Source: Isoetes taiwanensis
Taxonomy: Eukaryota > Streptophyta > Lycopodiopsida > Isoetales > Isoetaceae
Direction: 5' to 3'
Length of the DNA: 64,000 nucleotides
NCBI GenBank assembly: GCA_021234155.1
Contig: JAJEKV010000006.1
Coordinates: forward strand, 372,001-436,000
Shown: positions 31,437 to 43,372 of the stretch, piece by piece
How the letters are laid out: the number at the start of each line of letters is the position of its first letter
Numbering within the stretch: position 1 is the first letter of the stretch
The notes under the pieces: model-generated
Told to the model about the DNA's origin: nothing
What the model saw: the letters and a program-made list of their open reading frames with translations, nothing else
The model's database searches: none
Translations under genes and position numbers: made by a program

Positions 31437-32628
31437 TTACACCAAGAAGCTCTGCAATTCAAAGGAGACCAATGTTAGACTAAGACCACACTTCTGCACC
31501 CATTGAAGGCTTTGAACATGGAGAAGGTAACCTGTTGAGCTCGCCGAGCACATTCAACAAATGCTTCAACAGCCCTTTTACACCTTAGAGGATCCTGCAT
31601 TATAAATATAAGTATTAAGCTAAATTAGATTTTACTTGAAACTAGTAGCATACAGTCACGTTTTCTCGATAGCATTGAGTGCAGGCTTCTCTTTCAGCTG
31701 AACAAGGTACAGGGCGAACAGGGGCTCTGCAAATATTGACCATCAGCACAGCAAATTAGCAGAAAGCCTCACCAGCCTAAGTAATAAGGCAATGTGCACT
31801 ATGTTAATGCTTTGTTTTTTCCAGAATGAAAGACAATGTAATGGTCTGAAGCTCATGCTTGCATAAAAATAAAATGAATTCATAAGTTTGAAGAACGTTA
31901 CATATATTGCTTTTCAAGAAGGTCTTTCGCCCTGTCCTTTATTTGCTGCAATTCAGCTACTTCCTTTTTGTGCAATTCCGCCCCAAGTTTTTCCTAGAAT
32001 TAAAAAAACTTGCAAACATAAACAAATGCCACCAATTCATTCCCCTTGGAAGGTTTGCCTTGACATGAATGAAATAAACCTAAAATACGAACATTATTAA
32101 ATTGTGGCGTTGAGGATTATACAGATAAGCAATGAACGAAGGATATGGAGTCCTTATGGTATTATCAGACAGCTGACAAATTTGCAGCCCCCTATAACAA
32201 CTAAGAACTCTAAACTATTTCCAAGTTAGACAACTTAAAAACTGTAACTAAACCCTAAAACTCACCACTTTCTCGACGAGTTGGGAAACATGGGCTGCCT
32301 CCTTCTGGAACTCAGATTCTCGATCTTCGACTTTGTTGGGAAGATGGGAATGGGACAGCTGATCCTCAGGCTGCTCAAGTTTTTGAGGGGAAACATGATC
32401 CTCTAGAGGAGGAATGGGTTGATGGGCATTTCTGTGGAAGCCAGGAAAAAAGGGGCCAGGCGGAAGGGGCTGTTGCTGGGGCTTGGGCTTAGGTTTGGGC
32501 TTGGGCTTTTTAGTCCGGCGAGGAGGAGGAGCAGGTTCGTCTTGGTTGAGAAGGCTGAGCAGAAGATCTGGGGTCACTTGGAGGGCGAAGGTGCCAGACG
32601 GCACCTCCGGCCTGTTGCTGTTGCTCAT
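31437..32628 (-). CDS. MIC19/CHCHD3-like twin CX9C protein (MICOS subunit)
   Basis: This is a host gene of five exons with consistent phase and GT-AG borders: 32628-32266, 31993-31902, 31726-31654, 31594-31532 and 31451-31437, giving 201 codons plus a stop. The N-terminal half is proline/lysine-rich (KKPKPKPKPKPQQQPLPPGP), the middle is a predicted coiled coil (KLGAELHKKEVAELQQIKDR), and the C-terminus has two CX9C pairs, C160-C170 and C181-C191, with QCYRENVTDPLRCKRAVEAF between and within them. The CxxCYREN...L.C pattern is that of MIC19/CHCHD3 proteins, which are imported through the Mia40 pathway and hold cristae junctions as part of MICOS in the mitochondrial inner membrane. The start at 32628 is the first ATG of the open frame. 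No defect is visible. Another CHCH family is possible. Confidence 0.75.
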
Positions 32629-35600
32629 GTCCTCTTAGGTTTACCTCACCTAGGCAAATTATTTAGTGCTTCCCAGATTTGAAATGAAACCATTGGAAAA
32701 CAAGGTGCAAGGCACTACTAATTGCCCCACTGTGCATAAAAATATCTTCCTTCCTTCCTTCCTGCCCCAATGCTATAAGGAATAGTATATCTTTAGCACA
32801 AGCTATTGAGGAAGTGAAATGTTCCATGTGTTGATGTTATAATGGTATTTGCTTTAGGCAGAGAATGTGGCTATATGCAAAAATGGTACCAGAACTAGAA
32901 AAACGGCACGTGAAGAAACCCAAGAAAACTGGTTATGGCATACATCTCATCTGATCACTACTACATTACTGCACATAAATCTGCTTGTTCAGAAGCACAT
33001 TCTCACCATTAATGATCCAGACCTAGTTTGCATAATTGTTTGGCTGCTTCACATCGATCTGGCTAAATGATAAAGGCTTCTTTATATAAATGATTGGCGG
33101 TGCATCTTGTGGCATTTCAATACTAGTAATTTGACACATTTAATATTTAAAAAGCACCCCATTATAAGGCATAAGAGCAATAGGATAGATGCCACCTAGT
33201 CTTGTCTTAACATATATAATCGCTATACTTTCGACGTCGAGGCATTCATCTCGACCATCGATTGGTCCAGGCATTCATCTCGATCGTCAATCGTTCATCG
33301 CCAGATCTTGGCGCACTATCACTGCGACCACCAGATCCGAATCGCCATCTGTTTAATAGATGTACAAATCCGCTGCTTATCTAAGGCACGATCTGCTTAA
33401 ACCAGATGTTGGAATCAGTGGCTTACCCAAGGATTCATCGAAATCTCCTAGAGTAGGCATTGCCATATGCTTTTGTCTTCATTTGGTGTCGTTTCGGCTT
33501 TGCTTCAAGGTATGGCTCGCTGAACTTCTAGCTGTTTCATGTATGGCACTCTGAACTTTTGGCTGTTTCATGTAATGTTGAAGAATCTATAGCACCGTGG
33601 ATATATAGCCATAGATAGAATTCCACTCCGTTTTATCCCTTTTCTAGTAGCCTAATCCTGCCTTAGAGATTATCTATTCTTAAAGCTTTGTCTATAACAC
33701 GAAGTGGTTCCTCCAAATCCAGCATCAGCATGAGCAATAAGAGGAGCTAGGACATCAATAAGGCGTTCTAGCTCTCTGTTTCTTGCTCATAACAACTGCT
33801 TTGCCATATCTAAAAGTTGGCTTTGACATTATTGAATACTCTACCACAAATCCAAATAGATGTGTGATGTGAGCACGTGTTCAACATTATGCCCTGAATC
33901 AATTGGGCAAGCTGATGAAAGCATACAATTTTTGTATGTATGTCGTGCATACAGTAAGCGAGAGAGCCCATCCAACAATTTAATCTTCACTCTGTTTCCA
34001 CAATTGTGAGGTATATTCTGTAATTCATTTAGGCATCCTTACCTACTAGGCTGCGATTATACATGTTAATAAAAATTATAGATCAGCAAACAGTAGCACT
34101 ATCCGGTTATATTCTATGTATAGAAGCCAGTAGTTAATGAATGTATGGCATGAATCCTGCCAGCCTTTTGAGACCTTTCATTGCGATAGTTTTTTTCAAA
34201 TTTAAAGTTAGCATTTTGATTTGCCATGATTAACAAACTAACTATAAACAGGTCCTAGACATTTGCATAATTAATTTGTTCCATTATCTCATTGATTTCG
34301 CCACTTTTACCTCTACATTTTGATGTTTTGATGTTATTTTGCTATATATTCTAAACGAGGTGCACCTGGACTACCACAGTCGTCGGATTCGTTGATCCTA
34401 CAATCCAGATCGTATGCTGGGCCCTTGGCACCTTGTCATTTCCCTTATAGTCATTTATGATTAGAGGCGCCTATGATTTTGAAATATGAAATACAATTTC
34501 GCCTAAGGTTTTGAGGGAATATCGAAACTCTATATATGACTTTGCCTAGGATTTTAGAATATGAAATACGGGAGCTTGAACCTCTACCAAAATAATTCAA
34601 TGTCCTAACTAAGACGACTTTAACCAATATATCCAAAAAGCTAATGCAATTATTTTTTATCTTAAATCTATGTTTTTTTTATAACAATCTATTCGATTGT
34701 TTTAGGGATATATGGTCTATGGTTACAGGAATTGTTATTTTTATATCCATATCAAATCCCCTTGGAACCCTCTGTTATTTTGCTACATATTTGCATTGGA
34801 ATACTTGCAGCTAACATTACCAACTATGGGACTGCTAGAATATGCAGATGACATAGCTGAAGCAAGCGACCTTGCTATTGCACAACAAGAATCACTTCAC
34901 AATAATTTCAAGTGAAGAGATCGTCCTCAACTAGTCATGTGCCTCTTAATCCCTCATTTCAGGAATTGACAGAGATTAACACAATTTTGTTCTATGCTCC
35001 TATTATGTTTCAGAATCTAGGATTTAGTGACAATGCTCCACTTTGCTCTGCAGTCATGATATGAGCTACATAACACTGGCTGCCTAGTTTTAATTGCCAC
35101 AGTTGATGGAATATGGAAGAAGAATTCAAACTATCAATATTGTTGAGATACTATGATGGAGGTTTATTTAATGTTTTTTCAGCAAACCTATCATCGTTCT
35201 AATACAACAATTATCCATATATGCCTATCCTATTAAAGATGACATGACGTTGTTTTTGGAATACATTTAAGACAACATATAAATTGTCGAGCATGCTACT
35301 TTATGCATTGTTGAGCTCAAGTAACATGGATGACTGTATTTGTATTCTTTTGCAACTCACCTACTTAATTCTATAGAGCTTATGCTGCAGCAAGGGATTC
35401 AGCTTTGGAGGGGATCAGAAATCTTGGATCTTTTTATGTTGGACCTCTACGGGATTGGGCATATATCTGTATCATTGCTAAGCATCTTAGCTCATTACCT
35501 TGGTTTCAATTTTAACACCAGTGAAAGATGCAGAGACTGGCTTTTGCTAAATAATGTGAGGGCTGATAACAGTTATTGTATTCATTTTGACGGACTTGCT

Positions 35601-36225
35601 AGCAACCAATTGAATATAGTGAGATCATTGGCTTAAATGGTTAATTTCACATGTGCATCTATACTTCCCGATGATGCCATTTACTTGTGATCCAAATGTG
35701 TCTACATGGCTCCTAAGCTAGATGATGCCATTTACTTGTGACCCAAATGTGTCTACATGGCTCCTAAGCTAGCACGTACTTTGGAAATTGCTCAAAATAT
35801 ATCATGTCTATTATATTTACGTTATTCTCTTGCATCTTTTCCAAACATTTTAAGACCAAAGAACAATCCTTGGAGCACCCCATATGATATGCTCAAAATA
35901 TATCATGTCTATTATATTTACGTTATTCTCTTGCATCTTTTTCAAACATTTAAGACCAAAAACGATGTAAAAGGAGCTTTTACGCCATGATATTTGCGTT
36001 TAGATTTCGTTTCATCAAAAGATTTTGCATGCCCTCCTTCCGAGCTGCGGTAATTTCCGTATATTGCGGGTGAATACCGCTGCTTATTTGACCAATCGAA
36101 GTACCTCATCTATTGTATGGCCAGATGGTGTCATTGGTCTTTATCTAACATATATATTATTACCAATAATGGCGCGAAGCGTTCTTTGAGCATAAGTTAA
36201 AACTTGTAAATACTATAGGATCACG
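32629..36225. other. Long intergenic region with a few candidate exons and tandem duplications
   Basis: The part next to 32628 should hold the MIC19-like promoter; a short (TTCC)n tract lies at about 32750. An exon-like frame MYKSAAYLRHDLLKPDVGIS (from 33360) and another after a TTGCAG acceptor at about 34810 (GLLEYADDIAEASDLAIAQQ to a stop at 34913) could belong to an unrecognised plus-strand gene. The frame at 35340-35636 is open but shows no family. A 51-base unit is duplicated at 35670-35720 and 35721-35771, and a ~101-base unit with ATATATCATGTCTATTATAT is duplicated at about 35788-35960. I could not assemble a gene. Confidence 0.3.
35670..35960. repeat. Two adjacent tandem duplications
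   Basis: Copies of GATGATGCCATTTACTTGTG begin at 35670 and 35721 with a 51-base period and one mismatch. Copies of TGCTCAAAATATATCATGTC begin at about 35789 and 35890 with a ~101-base period. Near-identity of the copies suggests recent slippage or unequal exchange. Confidence 0.8.
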
Positions 36226-37884
36226 ATGAGAGAAAAGCCCTATCCCTTTCCCTTTTCCCTTTTACTCTATCCGCATTTCATTTTTTTTCTTATTTTTTCT
36301 CTACTTTTTTTTTTTTTTTTCTTTTCCTTTTTTTTTCTCGTCTTTCCTCACATGTTTCCTTGTTTTCCCATCCCTTCCTTCCCCCTTCCTGATTTCACCT
36401 TTTTCCCTTCCCTTTTGCTCCTTTTCTCCACCTTTTCCTCTTCTCTTTTCTTTGCTCTTTTCCCTTCCCCTTTTCTCTTTTTTATGCCTTCTCTTTTTCC
36501 CCACCCTTTTTCCATATCTTCCCTTTTCACCGACCTTTACTCTTTGCCCTTTTCCATGCCTATTTTCCTTCTCTTTTCTCCTTTTCCCCATCTTTTCCTC
36601 CCTTTTTTTTTTTGTGTGCCCTTTTCTCTTCCATTTTTTTCTTTTCTCCCTCCATTTCCTTGCCCTTTTACCTTCCCTTTTTCCATCTCCTTACCGCCTT
36701 TTCCTCTTTCCTTTTCCATGTTTCCTTTTTTCTGCTTCCCTTTTCCATTTTCCTCATTTCGGATTTTCCACAGGTGCCTCTCTCTCTTTCCCCCTTTTCC
36801 ATTCTTTTCCTATTTCCTTTTTACCATTGCCACCATACCCTTTTCTTCTTTTTCTATTTTTCCGTGCTTCCCTTTTTCCCACCCTATCTCTTCAGGTGCA
36901 GATTTTCCCTTCTCTTTCAACCCTTCCTTTTTCTTTTTCTTTTTGTTTCCTCATGTCCTTTTCCTTTGCCTCCCCTCCATCACTCCCACAGCTTCCCTTT
37001 CCCTTTCCTTTTTCCCATTTCATTTCTTGATGGATTTTTTTCTTCCGGTTTTCCTCCTTTGTAGATCATTTTCACATTGCATTTTTTCCCTTCCTTTCCT
37101 TTTCCTTTTCCCTTTTTCCATGCCTTTTTGCACATTTGTTTTATTCTCTTATTTCCTATACCCATTTTCCTCTTTTCCCCACCCTTTCTCTCTTGCCCCT
37201 TTTCTTTTCCCTTTTTTTTTTTTTTTTTTTTTTCCCTTTCTTCCACCATTTTCCTCTTCCCTTCCCCTTCCCCTTTTCTTGTTTTCCCTCTTTTCTTTTT
37301 TTTTTTTTTTTCTTATGACCTTTACCCTGGGTTCCTTTCCTTTTTCCTTTCATTTTTCTTTCTTCTCACTTTCCTTTTTTTCTATGCCTTTCTTTTTCCC
37401 TCTCCTCATCCTTTTCTTGTTCCCCCTTGTCCCTTCCCTTTTCCTCATTTTTCCAACCTTTCCTCTTCCCCTTTTTCTTGATGCGTTTTCCCTTCCCTTT
37501 CCTCTCTTTTTTTTCCTTTTCTTATGCCATTTGTCCCTTTTCTTTTCCTCTTTCCTCAGCGCTTCTCTTTTTCCCCTTTTCCTTCTCCTTCCTTTTCCCA
37601 TGCTTTTTCTCTCCTTTTCCATGCTTTTTTCTCCTTCATTTCTCCTTTTTCAACCTTTCCTCTTTCCTTTTTTTTCCATGACCTTTCCATTTTACCTTTT
37701 CCACTTTATCTCTTCCTCCTTCCCTCGTGCCCTTTCAGTTCCCTTTCCCTTTTTCGTTTTCCATGCCTTTTTCTCTTCTCTTATCCCACCCTTTCCCTTT
37801 TCTTTCCTTTTTCCCATGCCTTTGCCCTTCACATTCTCTCTTTCCACTTCCTTTCCTTTTTACGTTTACCCTTTCCCTTGGTAG
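36226..37884 (+). repeat. 1.65-kb polypyrimidine (TTTTCC-type) tract
   Basis: The plus strand is almost purely C and T, built from units such as CCCTTTTCC and TTTTTCCATGCCTTTT. A roughly periodic CCATG interruption (for example near 36554, 36716, 37118, 37600, 37619, 37676, 37761 and 37817) suggests expansion from a minisatellite unit. Pyrimidine-only codons cannot form stops, so all three forward frames stay open over long spans (up to 552 codons of F, S, L and P). The reverse strand gives a mirror lysine/glutamate/glycine frame. These are compositional artefacts, not genes. Such tracts can adopt triplex (H-DNA) structures. Confidence 0.85.
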
Positions 37885-38239
37885 AATCGTGCAATAAATC
37901 CTAGGCCTTTGGATGCATCCGGATGATCTGACCATTCAAATTAGGGCTCATTCACTACTTCTGATATAACAGTATCTTCTATATATATGATTAATAGCAA
38001 AAAAAAGTGATTTCAGGCACAAAAATCAAAATAAATATTCCAGGACAAAACCTAAAAATTACATTTGGAATGAGTGAAATGATTCCGTGAGAAACGTTGG
38101 GCTAAATTTGGGGGAGGCATAGATGCGAGGTAAGGGTGAATAGTAGGGGTCTTGGCGTCGGTTTCATTGCGTGAGGTATGGTTGAGTTTAGGTGGAGCGA
38201 GGGTTGGTGTGTGTTGATTTATGGTGAGTTGTTGTTAAT
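37885..38239. other. Spacer between polypyrimidine tract and Helitron sequence
   Basis: No supported feature. The left end of the Helitron region may lie in here, but no clear 5' TC terminus could be fixed. Confidence 0.3.
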
Positions 38240-38950
38240 GTGGGAAACAGCAGGATGGCTTTACTTCTGAGAAAGGGATTCAGAATGATGGAAGGTAGGG
38301 TGGAACTTAAATTTCTGCGAGAGGAGGTGGCAAAATTCCCAGAGTACAGTTTATATCTAGAAGAAGCTAGTAAGATGCGCAGTGTAATGAATTGTGAGCA
38401 GGCTAGGTTATATGATTATATCGGGCTAATTGTGGGCGAGGGCCCAGAATTGATTACGGTTAACCGGGCAATTTGGAAGAGGCAAAGAATTTTGTTAAAT
38501 GCTGTATGTTTCCTTATCGAGGAGGAAATAAATTATTGATGTAGATAATGCGATTACCCTCCCGGTGAAGCATCTTACCGGGTGGAAGATGTGTGGAATC
38601 CCTTTTTCAAATTCATGAAGAGTAGTACGGTAGTTATTAGGTCGATGTGGATCTAAGCTCGAGATAAGCTATCTTAGGAAGTCAAGTGCTATTATCTGGG
38701 ATGAATATCCTAGGATGAAGAAGGCAGCTACTAGGTGTGTGGATGTGCTCCTGCAACGAATTTGCAATAATAGCTATCCTTTTGGTGGAAAGTGTGTTAT
38801 AGCATGTGGAGATTTATTTGAGTTAGACGATGAGCGGGGAGGAGATGCTTAGTTTCCTGATGCATGTATCTGGTGGCAATTTAATGGGTCTCTTCTTACT
38901 GAGGTATTGATTAGTTGATCAGTTGTGATGATTGTGTATTTATGGACTAA
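38240..38950 (+). pseudogene. Helitron/PIF1 helicase fragment
   Basis: The frame at 38270-38539 contains MNCEQARLYDYIGLIVGEGP, similar to the LNxEQ...Y start of the Helitron helicase domain. The ATP-binding P-loop region expected next is missing. Near 38683-38846 another frame reads SSAIIWDEYPRMKKAATRCV, then PFGGKCVIACGDLFELDDER. This matches the Walker B (DE) and GGD motifs of PIF1-type helicases. The rest of the helicase is absent, so this is a deleted relic. It is a separate copy from the RepHel at 44459-49330. Confidence 0.6.
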
Positions 38951-39113
38951 AATAGATACTGACTGATATTTTAGTTGCAGCCTATAGTAGAAGATGATGA
39001 AGGAGCGATTAATGATCTGTGATGGTTGTTTTACAGCGACGAGTGACTGGTGATCCTTAGTAGGAGTTTGATAGTGTCCACAAGATTGACTATATAAATT
39101 CGAACAGAGAGCT

Positions 39114-39500
39114 GTATGAGAGCTATGTGTACATTTTGTACAATTCGAAGAGTTGTAGCTGTAGATTATGAAGGGTAGTGTAGGTTTTTGTTGCAGGAAG
39201 TAGAACGTGAAGGCATTAAATAGTGATGTATGAGAGCTATGTGTACATTTTGTACAATTCGAAGAGTTGTAGCTGTAGATTATGAAGAGTAGTGCAGGTT
39301 TTTGTTTACTCTAGAATATATAAGTGTAGTTGCATAGTATATTTGAACAGAAATCCGTATGAAAGCTATGTGTACATTTTGTACAATTCGAAGAGTTGTA
39401 GCTGTGGATTATGAAAGGTAGTGTAGGTTTTTGTTGCAGGAAGTAGAACATGGAGGCATTAAATAGTGATGTATGTTTATTCTGGAATATATAAGTGTAA
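39114..39500. repeat. Three-copy tandem repeat
   Basis: The block with GCTATGTGTACATTTTGTAC and AATTCGAAGAGTTGTAGCTG starts near 39121, 39235 and 39363, each followed by TAGTGTAGGTTTTTGTT-like sequence. Spacings of about 114 and 128 bases differ because a segment with GAATATATAAGTGTA is present after copies 2 and 3 only. Confidence 0.75.
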
Positions 39501-40016
39501 TTGCATAGTACATTTAAAGTCCATTATGATGATGGCTTGATGCTTTGACAGAAAATAAACAGTAGAGGTGATTATTGTGATTCAGTTCATAGAAACCAGA
39601 ATCAAGTTACTTGCCCATCATCACATACAGGGATCACTAATGGTTAAACAAAGGAAATGAAGTGCAAGGTACATAGATGCTGGCATGAACAAATAACTTC
39701 GTGAAACAATCTTTACACTGCTACCTTAATGGTGGTAATATGCAAGCAATGTTAAAACGAGAAATTTAAGAAAGCCAATTCAATATGATTATGAGGTGTT
39801 AGGACTTGAATTTGAGATATTAGAGTGATTGAAGCTGCGTATCTACAGCTGACAGAACATACAAGGTAAAAATGAAGCTTAAAGTTAATTTAAAAAAAAA
39901 AAAGAACAGATGAGCCTAAAAATGGACATCTGTCAGTGCTGCATGTGTGTAAAGTTGGCAAGTTGACTACTGGAATTTGTTTACGAATTAGGAGGGGAAC
40001 TTATAACAAGGACGAC

Positions 40017-42249
40017 ATGGATTCGGCGAGCAGCAGTGATACAGGTATATAAATTCTCACGTTTAAAGCTATAAATTTGTTTGCCGTTTTGTCTTTTTTT
40101 CTTCTGTCTAGTGCTTTTTCATGCAATTAGAGTTGAAGTGACCGGAAAACAAGATACTAGGATGTAATTTTTTTGATTGGATGCTCTAGGTGAACGTGTG
40201 AACCAATCGTTTCACTGTGCCAACTATAACTAACTCCTGTTCTTTTTTTTCTTTCTTCTATGTCACAGGTGCTGGTAAACAAGAAGTTGGGAATGAGATT
40301 CAAGAGAAACGCAGTAAACGAATTCTACCTGTGGCAGAACTAAATCCTTACATACTGAGTTGGACTATTAAAGTACGGCTAACAGAAAGAGGGCCATTAA
40401 GAACATACAGAAATCCAAGTGGTGGAGGTCACGTCTTGCATGTCCAACTAGTGGACAAACAGGTACGATCTAATTATGATAGTTTAGTAGTCTGCTATAA
40501 ATGCAATATGGATACTCTATTACTCATGTTTACAGGGAACACAAATTGAAGCAACGATGTTCAATGAGGCAGCAGTAAAATTTGATACAGTGTTCCAGCT
40601 GGGAAAAGTTTACTATATTTCAAGGGGAAGGATCCAGGATGCAGATAAGCGGTATTCGAGCGTTAAGAATGACTATCAAATTATGTTAAGCCTAAATTCT
40701 TTGGTGGAGGAGAGCACAGATGAAGCAGTAGAAATCCCTTCAGCAGAATGCAATTTTGTAAAAATCAAGGACCTCGCGCCCTATGTGAATACCAGGACAC
40801 TAGTTGGTAAGAACATTTATTATATCTTATAAGTCAGTTTCTAAAGTAAGAAGATCTACATAAATAGATGTTGCTGGAGTTGTCTTAAATGTGTCTGCGT
40901 CATCAACAACCGTTTTACGCAAGTCAGACAATCAAGAAATCGCTAAACGAGATTTGACGATCGAGGATGAAAGGTGCTTTAATCTAACCCTCATGAAATT
41001 CTATGTGCTCTATTTACAATAGAATTTGCAGCCAACGAAGTGTCAAAATAAGCCTCTGGGGTGACCTAGCCATAAGCATAGGACAAGAGTTATCTGAGAT
41101 AGCTGAGCAGAAGCCCATAATAGTCGGAAGGCGGCTGCGAGTGACCGAATTCGTAGGTTTGTATAATTTATGTAAAACCTTCTAGATTCACACAGTTTGA
41201 AGTTGATTAGATAAAAAGCAGAGAAAGCGATAGTAACTGTGACTCTAACAGGAATCTCGTTATCGACGACAACTAACTCTACTATAGAGGTTAATCCACG
41301 CAGTAAAATTGTAACAGAATTACAATCATGGTAAGCATCTAAATTTCCAGCTCATTACTTTTAAATAATGAATTGAAGTACATAACAATCGTGGTGTGTC
41401 ATCGAACAGGTATAACAGCGTTGGAAAGACTGCAAAATATGTAGTTGCTGGAACGAACGTGCAGCACCACCAGTCAAGATTAAACGCACCTTCCATTTAC
41501 GGTGAACGAAGCTGGCTATCTAATGTTGTAGCAAGTCCTGCAACAAGCAAAGTAATACTGATTTGCAGAACTACAAATTTGAATAAATTTACTAAGTGTA
41601 CTCATGTTTTCTACATCTTGCAGCCTGCATATTTCAATGTTAGAGCTTGGATAACTTTTATAGACCCAAATCAACTCATGTGGTACGATGCATGTAATTT
41701 CTGTAGCAAGAAAACTGTAACACAAGGTTCAAGCTTGTGGTGCGAGGCATGTCAACGAATCACTGATAGCTCGAAGAGGTAATGCAAGTCATCTTCCATT
41801 TGTGCACTGCTGCTCCTAACAAATTAATTGAAACCTTATTTATTTCCAATAGATACATTTTATCTATGAGCCTAGCAGATTCAAGCATGCAAGTTTGGGC
41901 TACTGCATTCAATGAAGAAGCAGAACAAATCATTGGACAGAGTGCTGATGATCTATGTAAACTAAGATGTGAGGTAATTACCAAGTTTCAGCAGTGACAT
42001 AAATGATTCAGATGTTTGATGATAACCACACGTATCGATAACTTGCAGACTGACGGGAAATTATACGAAGCGCGGTTAGCTAAAATAATGTGGATGCCCA
42101 AGATATTTCAACTAAGTGTACTTGAGACTGAATACAGAGGGCAACCAAGGCGGCGAATTACAGTTCGAGGAGTTATGCCTGTAAGTTGGAAAGCAGAATG
42201 CAAGTTCTTACTACGAGAAATCCAACGGGAACAAGATCAACATGATTAG
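40017..42249 (+). CDS. RPA1 (RPA70)-like single-strand DNA-binding protein, Helitron-type
   Basis: Ten exons with matching phases and GT-AG borders give 473 codons and a stop: 40017-40044, 40269-40462, 40536-40806, 40868-40973, 41032-41156, 41252-41330, 41410-41551, 41624-41778, 41853-41973, 42049-42249. The fold order is that of replication protein A large subunit without its N-terminal protein-interaction domain. OB-fold A has LPVAELNPYILSWTIKVRL, OB-fold B has DVAGVVLNVSASSTTVLRKS and KISLWGDLA, and OB-fold C has a zinc ribbon (C339, C342, C355, C358) and ends KAECKFLLREI. Plant Helitrons often carry RPA-like genes, thought to bind the single strand during rolling-circle transposition. The adjacent RepHel supports that origin. 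No stop or shift was found, in contrast to neighbouring elements. The exon 5 donor GTAG|GTTTGT is my choice, needed to keep phase. Confidence 0.8.
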
Positions 42250-42299
42250 GTTAATGATATCCAGTATACAAAACTGTTATGAATCGCATGTGGTTTCTG

Positions 42300-42960
42300 C
42301 ATGGTTTTTTACCCTGTTCACAATCTTAGAATGTATTCCAAGCAAATACATATCAAGGAAAAGTTCGAATGACTTATTGTAATGACTCAACCTAGCATAT
42401 GCTGCAATAATTGTGTTTTAAGAAATTGTATTTCTCTTGGGCATTTTGCAGAACAGGACCCATGTCTGTTTTATATTATTACAGTTTGCATGACCAGCGG
42501 TCATGGTATTAAAAGAAACAACATTTTTTCTCCAGCGTTCTATTGAAAGCAAGTTTTGCATCTTCTAAACTGTTGCATGGGCAATACGCATCCCCATGCT
42601 TAGGAAATGCTGCAATAATAGAGTTCCAAGAAACTATATCTTGGAGTGGCATTTCATGAAAGGTATTCTTAGCTCCGACCGACCTCTGCATTTGCTGTAC
42701 AGGCTGATAGTGGCATTGTAAATAGGCAAGTCACGCTTAAATCTATGCGTGATTATCTAACAATGCAGTAGTCTTCCTCGAGCTAATGCTTCCAAAGTTG
42801 TACATGCAGAAAGAAAGGTAACCTTATCTGGCATTGCCTTTTGCAAATGCACATCAAGGAAAAGTTCAAATGACTTACTGTAATGACCCAACCTAACATA
42901 TGCTGCAATAATTGTAATAGAGGCATGTTATGCAAGACTAACTGAGCAAACACATGAGGT
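42300..42960 (-). pseudogene. PPR gene fragment (PLS-type), captured or relic
   Basis: Minus-strand blocks read ITIIAAYVRLGHYSKSFELF near 42910, MPDKVTFLSACTTLEALARG near 42830, RDLPIYNATISLYSKC near 42720, EMPLQDIVSWNSIIAAF near 42630 and NVVSFNTMTAGHAN near 42500. Last comes TIIAAYARLSH near 42400. These are pentatricopeptide repeats of the plant organelle RNA-binding family, in 35-residue rhythm, broken by stops and shifts. The first and last repeats are nearly identical at DNA level (about 42347-42415 and 42843-42920), which shows an internal duplication. No start, no full repeat series and no E/DYW tail are present. It lies between two intact Helitron-region genes on the opposite strand, so capture by the Helitron is likely. 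Confidence 0.65.
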
Positions 42961-43372
42961 ATACTTGCAAACGTTTCAAACAACCATCAATATATCTTGT
43001 GTTAACCTGTAACAAAAGGTTGGGCACTATTTATTTTTTTCCGAAACAATGGCACCAACATTTGTAATGATAAATCACAATCAAAAACTAGAAATTCTTA
43101 TACGTAGCCTCAACGTAGGTCTTAACTATCAGGTCACAGAGTAAACAGTAGCAGTTTGAAACGCCTGTTACACATTTGATAAAAAAAATACGGACTGAGC
43201 AAGGAATTTATAAATAGATTGACCTTATTATCCGACAGCTGTAGATGTAAAATCGTCAAAGATATGTTAGAAACAGTGGACACGTTCAAGTCTTAATATA
43301 GCAAATACTATCCCAATTGACTATTAGCATTCGAACCGACGTATCTTCACGCTTCTGTCCGGACCAGAACAA
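42961..43372. other. Spacer, probable promoter of the following gene
   Basis: AT-rich sequence with no coding blocks. By position it should hold the promoter of the four-exon gene that starts at 43373. Confidence 0.3.

Noticed and set aside
36226-37884. 552-codon open frame and its reverse-strand K/E/G-rich frames
   Set aside because: The tract is nearly pure pyrimidine, so stop codons cannot arise; amino-acid content is only F, S, L and P with periodic M from CCATG. No protein features.
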